Source of the DNA: Spirochaetaceae bacterium
GTDB lineage: Bacteria; Spirochaetota; Spirochaetia; Treponematales; Breznakiellaceae
DNA length: 9,703 bases
Direction: 5' to 3'
Assembly (NCBI GenBank): GCA_031290205.1
Contig: JAITNZ010000171.1
Location: forward strand, 1 to 9,703
How positions within the stretch are numbered: position 1 is the first letter of the stretch; each line of letters starts with the position of its first letter. Below, piece by piece: positions 5,460-9,703 of this stretch. The position numbers and the translations under genes were made by a program. Under the pieces are notes generated by a model. It was not told the DNA's origin, did no database searches, and saw nothing but the letters and a program-made list of their open reading frames with translations.

Positions 5460-6902
5460 ATGACTCTGGACGAATACGCGCTCTGGTATAAGAGTAAGTT
5501 CCGCGGGGCAAGTTCCGCGTTTACTAATTTTATCATGATTTTTTCCGATTTGATTGCGATAATGCTCTCTATCGGCATAGGCTTTTTTTGGGTCAACCTC
5601 TACGACTTTAGCGCGATTAACTTCAGGTCTTTTCTTTCGTACTGGCCCTATATACCGGTGTTCATACTCCTCTTTCAGATGCTCTCGCTCTATCCGGGCA
5701 CCTCGCTTGCTCCCGCTGAAGAATTACGCCTACTCTGTATCGGCTCGTTCATTTCGCACGGCGGCATTATATTTTCACGATACATCGAAGACGGCGAGCT
5801 CGATTATATCACCATTGCTTTGGCATTGAGTTTCCTCTTTTCAACAACGGTCTTCCTTTTCTGCCGCTCGGGCTTCCGGTTTTTTCTAAGCAAATCCCGT
5901 TTTGGCGGCATTGCCACGGTAATTTACGGCGGGGGAGAATTGGGGAAGATGATCACCGATAAACTCGTGGATGATAAAACATTGGGCTACCGTCCTGTTT
6001 TAATATTTGATGATGATGCCGATGCGGGTGATGCATACCGCGGCATCCCGATTCTGCACGATACCTACGCGGGGCAGGAGCTTGTCCGCCTTACCGGTTT
6101 GAAGATGGCTGTCGTGGCGATGGGGCACCTCAAACGAAAAGATTTAGTTCATCTGGTAAACAATTCGGTATCCGCGTTCCGCCATAGTATTCTTATACCT
6201 GATTTTTTTGGCATTACCACAACGTGGATTTCCGTGCGGGATTTCAACGGGATACTCGGTTTAGCAACAAGCCAGAAATTAAAAAGCCAGGCAAACCTTT
6301 TTGTAAAACGCCTCATTGATATATCTATCGTTGTAATAGGCGGCATAATAATAACTCCCATCCTCTTGTTGATAGCGCTTTTAATAAAGATAACATCGGC
6401 AGGACCGGCTATATACGGGCACAAGCGAATGGGTATTAACGGGAAGCAATTTGTTACCTATAAATTTAGAACGATGGTGCTTGATGCGGATAAAAAATTA
6501 AAAGAACTGTTAGAAAAAAATCCTTCGGCGCGTAAAGAATGGGACGAGGCGCAAAAAATTAAAAACGATCCACGCGTAACTGGATTGGGAAAATTCCTAC
6601 GGAAGACGAGCCTTGATGAATTCCCTCAAATTATCAATGTGCTGAAAGGCGATATGAGCCTTGTCGGTCCCCGCCCGATTGTGGAAGACGAAATCAACAA
6701 GTACGGCGAAGACTTTAAGCGAATTTTTTCGGTTAAACCGGGCATTACCGGGCTCTGGCAGGTTTCGGGGAGGTCGGAAACGAATTATGCCGACAGGGTT
6801 TCATTCGATACTTATTATATACAAAACTGGTCTGTATGGCTCGACCTGTGGGTGTTGCATAAAACTATCAGCGTCGTCATCGCGGGCAAAGGCGCTTACT
6901 AG
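5460..6902 (+). CDS. wbaP: Undecaprenyl-phosphate hexose-1-phosphate transferase (WbaP-type polyprenyl phosphosugar transferase)
   Basis: Membrane enzyme that transfers a sugar-1-phosphate from a UDP-sugar to undecaprenyl phosphate, starting surface polysaccharide or glycan synthesis. At 480 residues it matches WbaP length (about 476). The N-terminal half has several membrane helices (about 22-44, 64-80, 117-136) and a nucleotide-fold-like middle domain (VIYGGGELG, 154-162). The catalytic domain starts at VKRLIDISIV (282-291) with a membrane re-entrant helix and P300, then YKFRTM (334-339), RKTSLDEFPQ (381-390) with the catalytic D386-E387 pair, KGDMSLVGPRP (396-406), KPGITGLWQVSGR (426-438) and the usual ending GKGAY. 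The sugar (galactose, glucose or other) cannot be told from sequence. The start has no Shine-Dalgarno sequence but follows a -10 box by 6 bases. The next gene begins directly after its stop. No other glycan genes are nearby. Confidence 0.9.
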   Translation: MTLDEYALWYKSKFRGASSAFTNFIMIFSDLIAIMLSIGIGFFWVNLYDFSAINFRSFLSYWPYIPVFILLFQMLSLYPGTSLAPAEELRLLCIGSFISHGGIIFSRYIEDGELDYITIALALSFLFSTTVFLFCRSGFRFFLSKSRFGGIATVIYGGGELGKMITDKLVDDKTLGYRPVLIFDDDADAGDAYRGIPILHDTYAGQELVRLTGLKMAVVAMGHLKRKDLVHLVNNSVSAFRHSILIPDFFGITTTWISVRDFNGILGLATSQKLKSQANLFVKRLIDISIVVIGGIIITPILLLIALLIKITSAGPAIYGHKRMGINGKQFVTYKFRTMVLDADKKLKELLEKNPSARKEWDEAQKIKNDPRVTGLGKFLRKTSLDEFPQIINVLKGDMSLVGPRPIVEDEINKYGEDFKRIFSVKPGITGLWQVSGRSETNYADRVSFDTYYIQNWSVWLDLWVLHKTISVVIAGKGAY

Positions 6903-7709
6903 ATGAAAGTTCTGCTTGTTATGTTTTTACAGATAGCGGTATGCGCCGGTATCTTTGCAAAAAATTTCGACGATATATTCCCCGATGCGGGGACAACAAT
7001 GAGAGAGGCGGCATTCTCCGAAGAGGGATACTACAACACGCTCGCACGGCAGAGCGATAACAGCTATGCATGGACGATTCATCCGGTCGAGGATTTAGTA
7101 AATGATGCAGCCAAAGATGAAGTAAAATATTCTGGAAAAAACATTGCCGGAAAATTGCCAAGCTATATTCTTGAAACATTGATGGTGCTACCGCACAAAA
7201 ACGGCGAAAGGCGGACGCTGCTGGATATATACAACGCGCTCGGCAGAACAAGGGCATTAGAAGGCAGGATGTATCATTCATTTTCGCGGGGAAAAATCGT
7301 CCCTCTTTTTACGAAGGTAAGCAGGATAGACGACCTTAAAACCAAGCGGGCAATAGACGACCCGCCGCAGGCTCAAAGTATTCCACAAAACGAAAAGATT
7401 TTATTCCGTGTCCAGGACATCAATTTTGGCGCCTGTTATTATCGTTCCGAACTCGACTCTCGTGCTTCATCTATTTCGTATACACTTAGCAATATCGAAA
7501 ATATTTCGTTTCTTATTTTTAGCGTGATAAAAAAAGAAAACTTGAACATTCATTTCTCTATTGAAGCGCTGGACGAGGGGATACTTATTTACGCGCTTAC
7601 CGGTATAGAAGTGGAGAGTTTTGCAGGCTCGCATGTTGATGTACCCTCTGCCGCAAAAAAAAGATTTGATGTGATAAAAGGCTGGATAGTAGACGGCATT
7701 AACGGATGA
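6903..7709 (+). CDS. Secreted or periplasmic protein of unknown function
   Basis: 268 residues. The ATG directly follows the wbaP stop (TAGATG), with no strong ribosome binding site, so translation is probably coupled to wbaP. The N-terminus is a signal peptide (MKVLLVMFLQIAVCAGIFA, predicted cut after A19); C14 is too early and in the wrong context for a lipobox. The mature protein begins NFDDIFPDAG and is mixed in composition with no transmembrane segment. A conserved-looking core is RTLLDIYNALGRTRALEGRMYHSFSR (103-128), then FGACYYRSELD (177-187), and a C-terminal pattern of beta strands (NISFLIFSVIKKENLNIHFSIEA, ILIYALTGIEV). It may belong to a spirochaete-restricted family (DUF6675 comes to mind from memory, unverified). 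Pairing with wbaP suggests an envelope role; that is inference. Confidence 0.75.
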   Translation: MKVLLVMFLQIAVCAGIFAKNFDDIFPDAGTTMREAAFSEEGYYNTLARQSDNSYAWTIHPVEDLVNDAAKDEVKYSGKNIAGKLPSYILETLMVLPHKNGERRTLLDIYNALGRTRALEGRMYHSFSRGKIVPLFTKVSRIDDLKTKRAIDDPPQAQSIPQNEKILFRVQDINFGACYYRSELDSRASSISYTLSNIENISFLIFSVIKKENLNIHFSIEALDEGILIYALTGIEVESFAGSHVDVPSAAKKRFDVIKGWIVDGING

Positions 7710-7725
7710 GCTATCAAGGGGCAAA

Positions 7726-7754
7726 TTGCGCACGATTTTTCGCTACTTGCGCAA
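7726..7754. terminator. Possible shared terminator between convergent genes
   Basis: TTGCGCA (7726-7732) and TGCGCAA (7748-7754) form a 7-bp stem around a 15-base loop that contains a T5 tract. The stem lies over the end of larA and 16 bases after the secreted protein stop. The loop is long and there is no T tract after the stem on the plus strand, so it is weak. Confidence 0.25.
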
Positions 7755-8996
7755 CGCCCACATCCCCAATGCGGGATTGCTGATAGAGTAAATATCCCCC
7801 TCATCGCTCGTGTTCCAGCCATCGCGTAAGGTTTCGGGCTTGAAGCGCGCGCGCGCCTGCTCGAAGGGCAGGTAGTTGAATCCCACGCCCCGCACTTCCG
7901 CTTCGCTAAGCTGTTCCGTGCAGTAGGTGATGCTGAACTTCCCGTCGCTCGAACCGTGGATAAGGTGGGCGGCAACGGAAAGATTTTCCCGCAACGCCGC
8001 CTCAGTTTTGATGAGTTCGAGGATTTTGAGCCGACCTCGATAACCGTAGCGGCGTATCAGCGCATCGTTCTCTGCATCCTCGCCAAACTGCCGCAGCCCC
8101 GGCGCAAGCACGAACAGCTCGCCTCCGTCGGCAAGCGCCATCCGTGTCCGGTAAATTGCTTTATTGCCCAACCAAGTGCTTCTGAACTCGTGCGGGTCGA
8201 GCCAGACGAGCGCCCGCTGAATCGGCTTGTCAACGTAGCTGATGTTCTTTTGCTGCGAGAGGGCGACGGCTTTTTCGAAAAGAGCGCGCTCTCTACCGGC
8301 ATAGAGCCCGTGTATGAGGAGTGTGCCGTCGCGGACTGTGGTAACGGTAAGCACATAGAGAATCGGGAGTTTCGAGAGAAAGCGTTCCTCGGCATAATCG
8401 AAAACTTTGCGGACGGGCGAAAAATCTTTACCCATCAGGCGCTCTGCCCCCCAAAACGCGCCGAGCATGTGCGACGAGTTGATCATGCTGTGCCCGCCGC
8501 AGCCGACAAAAATATTCTTCGAATAGTTCGCCATGCCGACGACTTCGTGGGGCACAACCTGCCCTATCGAAATGATGATGTCGTAAGCGGGGTCGAGGAT
8601 GCGCCGATTGATTTCGACATCAATCTTTTCGCTGACGAGCCCTTCGGAAACGTGCGACACGAAATCGGCGGGCACTTCGCCGAGCTTTTCGACATCGCTG
8701 CGCCAAGAATGATGCACCACTCGCTCGAAGGGAATCGCGCCTTCAAAAAAGCTCTCGCATTCGGCGCGGGTCATCGGGAAATGCGTCCCCACAGCGGGCA
8801 TCACGTCCACCAGTGCGCCCGCGCCCTCGGTGAGCGCCCGATAGTAGTGCGCCGCCAGCTTCCCCCCGCCCGAAAAAGCGCGCGTACAATCCGGCGGCAA
8901 GAGCAGCGCCTTCTTGATACGCCGCCCCGCAAGCGATTGATGCACCGCCTCCCGTATCGCCGCGTCAGAGATGCCCTGTTCGTTGGTAAGTTCCAT
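7743..8996 (-). CDS. larA: LarA-family nickel-pincer nucleotide racemase/epimerase
   Basis: 417 residues, near the 424 of Lactiplantibacillus plantarum lactate racemase, whose family interconverts 2-hydroxyacid stereoisomers with the Ni-pincer nucleotide cofactor (NPN). Motifs seen are PPDCTRAF (D36, R39), AVGTHFPMT (H72), GQVVPHEVVGMANYSKNIFVG (H150, K160) and INSSH (H176). As I recall, the L. plantarum residues are D72, R75, H108, H174, K184 (cofactor lysine) and H200. The spacings D-H (36), H-K (10) and K-H (16) are the same here, so the active-site set looks complete. The substrate could be lactate or another 2-hydroxyacid; many LarA homologues act on other acids. Cytoplasmic. Start ATG 8996 has no Shine-Dalgarno sequence and lies 6 bases after a -10-like box. 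Converges on the wbaP operon with a 33-base gap. The larB, larC and larE cofactor genes are absent here. Confidence 0.85.
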   Translation of the reverse strand: MELTNEQGISDAAIREAVHQSLAGRRIKKALLLPPDCTRAFSGGGKLAAHYYRALTEGAGALVDVMPAVGTHFPMTRAECESFFEGAIPFERVVHHSWRSDVEKLGEVPADFVSHVSEGLVSEKIDVEINRRILDPAYDIIISIGQVVPHEVVGMANYSKNIFVGCGGHSMINSSHMLGAFWGAERLMGKDFSPVRKVFDYAEERFLSKLPILYVLTVTTVRDGTLLIHGLYAGRERALFEKAVALSQQKNISYVDKPIQRALVWLDPHEFRSTWLGNKAIYRTRMALADGGELFVLAPGLRQFGEDAENDALIRRYGYRGRLKILELIKTEAALRENLSVAAHLIHGSSDGKFSITYCTEQLSEAEVRGVGFNYLPFEQARARFKPETLRDGWNTSDEGDIYSISNPALGMWALRK

Positions 8997-9002
8997 AGAG
9001 TT

Positions 9003-9032
9003 ATGCTAACTGATTAGCCCATGTACCGTCAA
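9003..9032 (-). promoter_or_regulatory. Probable larA promoter
   Basis: On the minus strand, -35 TTGACG (9032-9027, five of six), an 18-base spacer and -10 TAGCAT (9008-9003, four of six). The -10 ends 6 bases before the larA ATG, so the transcript would start at or next to the start codon. The -35 lies just inside the inner edge of the inverted-repeat arm. Confidence 0.5.
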
Positions 9033-9063
9033 CCCTTCAGCAACTCCCGCACTTGTGCTGGCG

Positions 9064-9085
9064 CCCCGCGATTTTAATCGCGGGG
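9064..9085. other. Perfect 10-bp hairpin next to element B
   Basis: Arms CCCCGCGATT and AATCGCGGGG with loop TT, the inverted partner of 5385-5406. It sits one base from the element end and 67 bases upstream of the larA start. Confidence 0.65.
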
Positions 9086-9086
9086 A

Positions 9087-9259
9087 CGGGCGGGGCGGGG
9101 AAGGCTTGCCAGAAAGTGGGCACCCATTTCCTAAGCAAGTACGTTTCCTCGTCGGACGTTTTTACTGCCACTTAGGAAATGCATAACACCATGTCGGCAG
9201 TAGCCGACTAAAGTTTGTTACCAGTGATACTTTCTGGCAAGCCTTCCCCGCCCCGCCCG
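9087..9259 (-). mobile_element. MITE-like 173-bp element, copy B
   Basis: Perfect 31-base terminal inverted repeats (9087-9117 and 9229-9259). Internal stems are CATTTCCTAAG (9125-9135) with CTTAGGAAATG (9171-9181), and GTCGGC-AGTA-GCCGAC (9193-9208). It differs from copy A by four internal bases and one base in a terminal repeat. The nested pairing predicts a three-way-junction fold in single-stranded DNA or RNA. No coding capacity. Confidence 0.65.
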
Positions 9260-9355
9260 CTACGTCAGGATAATTCCCCACAGCCCAAGTGCGTGAGGGC
9301 TTCCCGGACGAACTGGGTGAGTGTTGGGTTTTCTGGCTGACAGCAAAGCCCTAAC
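9260..9355 (-). repeat. Repeat module X, copy 3
   Basis: Inverted relative to copies 1 and 2. From CTACGTCAGG through CACAGCCCAAGTGCGTGAGG and GGCTGACAG to CCCTAAC. It touches element B directly. The substitutions relative to copy 2 show that it is not a recent identical duplicate. Confidence 0.7.
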
Positions 9356-9434
9356 AGAAACGTGCGCGGTAACGAGCATGGCGGCAGCGCGGGTGTGTAG
9401 CACTCGTGCCGCGTACCCGAGAAAGCCTTCCCCC

Positions 9435-9539
9435 TGCTCAAGTGCGTGAGGGCTTCCCGACCAATTGGGTGGGTGTTGGGTTTTCTGGCGGACAGTGAAG
9501 CCCTAACAACAACGCGCCTACTTCAGAAAGCCTTCCCCC
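9435..9539 (-). repeat. Repeat modules X (copy 4) and partial Y
   Basis: A further module X at 9435-9507 (TGCTCAAGTGCGTGAGGGC to CCCTAAC), lacking the GACGTAG end, then 9508-9539 ending GAAAGCCTTCCCCC, the inverted start of module Y. AGGGCTTC/GAAGCCCT pairing is retained within X. Confidence 0.65.
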
Positions 9540-9703
9540 GGTTCATCCGCATTACACGGCTTTTGAAAAAAGAGTAACCTTACTCAGCAATTACGAATTC
9601 GAAAATTAACCACGAACGGCACGAACCACACGAACAAATTGCGCATAATTCTCATGATTTCTGCCTTGTTTACCACCATTATTCATATTCATTTCGTCTT
9701 CCG
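9540..9703. other. Gene-free end with diverged extragenic palindrome
   Basis: Three 9-base units CACGAACGG, CACGAACCA, CACGAACAA (9611-9637) are followed by GCGCATAATTCTCATGATT and ATTCATATTCATTTCG. This order recalls the palindrome at 4512-4588 (CGCGAATTATCATGAAT then TATTCATTCG), so it is probably a diverged and incomplete copy running off the window. No coding frame is convincing. Confidence 0.45.

Larger units (their letters stand above)
9034..9434 (-). repeat. Right arm of composite inverted repeat
   Basis: Reading the minus strand from 9434, the order is module Y (9434-9361), module X (9355-9260), the 173-bp element, the 10-bp hairpin and the tail GGGAGTTGCTGAAGG (9048-9034). This is the mirror of 5038-5435. 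Confidence 0.8.

Noticed and set aside
7956..9017. 353-codon open frame on the plus strand opposite larA
   Set aside because: Antisense shadow of larA with no recognisable motifs. The larA frame carries the family's catalytic residues.

Overview
The window reads as bacterial chromosome of moderate to high GC. It is probably from a spirochaete, most likely Treponema-like. That is an inference from two consecutive small lipoproteins with relaxed lipoboxes (LFTAC, LLFSC), a secreted protein of no recognisable family, and intergenic DNA packed with GC-rich dispersed repeats. No rRNA, tRNA, CRISPR array, phage gene or transposase gene is visible.

Layout. 1-207 is repeat-rich DNA downstream of tcdA. 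208-1086 (minus) is a TcdA-type E1-like enzyme that acts on the tRNA modification t6A. 1087-1353 is a divergent intergenic region. It and the 5' end of tcdA hold three arrays of G/C-rich repeats, all with a 7-base period. 1354-2916 (plus) is the lipid II flippase MurJ. A strong sigma70-type promoter (3016-3044) then drives two overlapping lipoprotein genes (3155-3670, 3655-4230). 4231-5459 is 1.2 kb with no convincing gene, built from a mosaic of repeat modules. 5460-6902 (plus) is a WbaP-type sugar-phosphate transferase directly followed by a secreted protein gene (6903-7709). 7743-8996 (minus) is a LarA-family nickel-pincer racemase or epimerase that converges on that pair. 8997-9703 is again repeat mosaic.

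The most striking structure is the 3.6-kb block wbaP - secreted protein - larA, bracketed by inverted copies (about 400 bp each, 5038-5435 and 9034-9434) of one composite repeat. Inside each arm is a 173-bp element with 31-bp terminal inverted repeats (5211-5383 and 9087-9259). The two copies agree at 168 of 173 positions and have further nested stems, so they look like a MITE or a mobile structured RNA or DNA element. Fragments of the same modules lie further out on both sides. wbaP and larA both begin 6 bases after a -10-like box at the inner edge of each arm, with no Shine-Dalgarno sequence, so both may be leaderless.

How the genes may work together: MurJ (peptidoglycan precursor export) and WbaP (first sugar-phosphate loaded on undecaprenyl phosphate) both serve envelope polymer synthesis and compete for the same lipid carrier pool. 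The lipoproteins and the secreted protein are envelope components of unknown role. TcdA and LarA are metabolic or tRNA-modification enzymes with no evident link to these. The LarA cofactor genes (larB, larC, larE) are not in the window.
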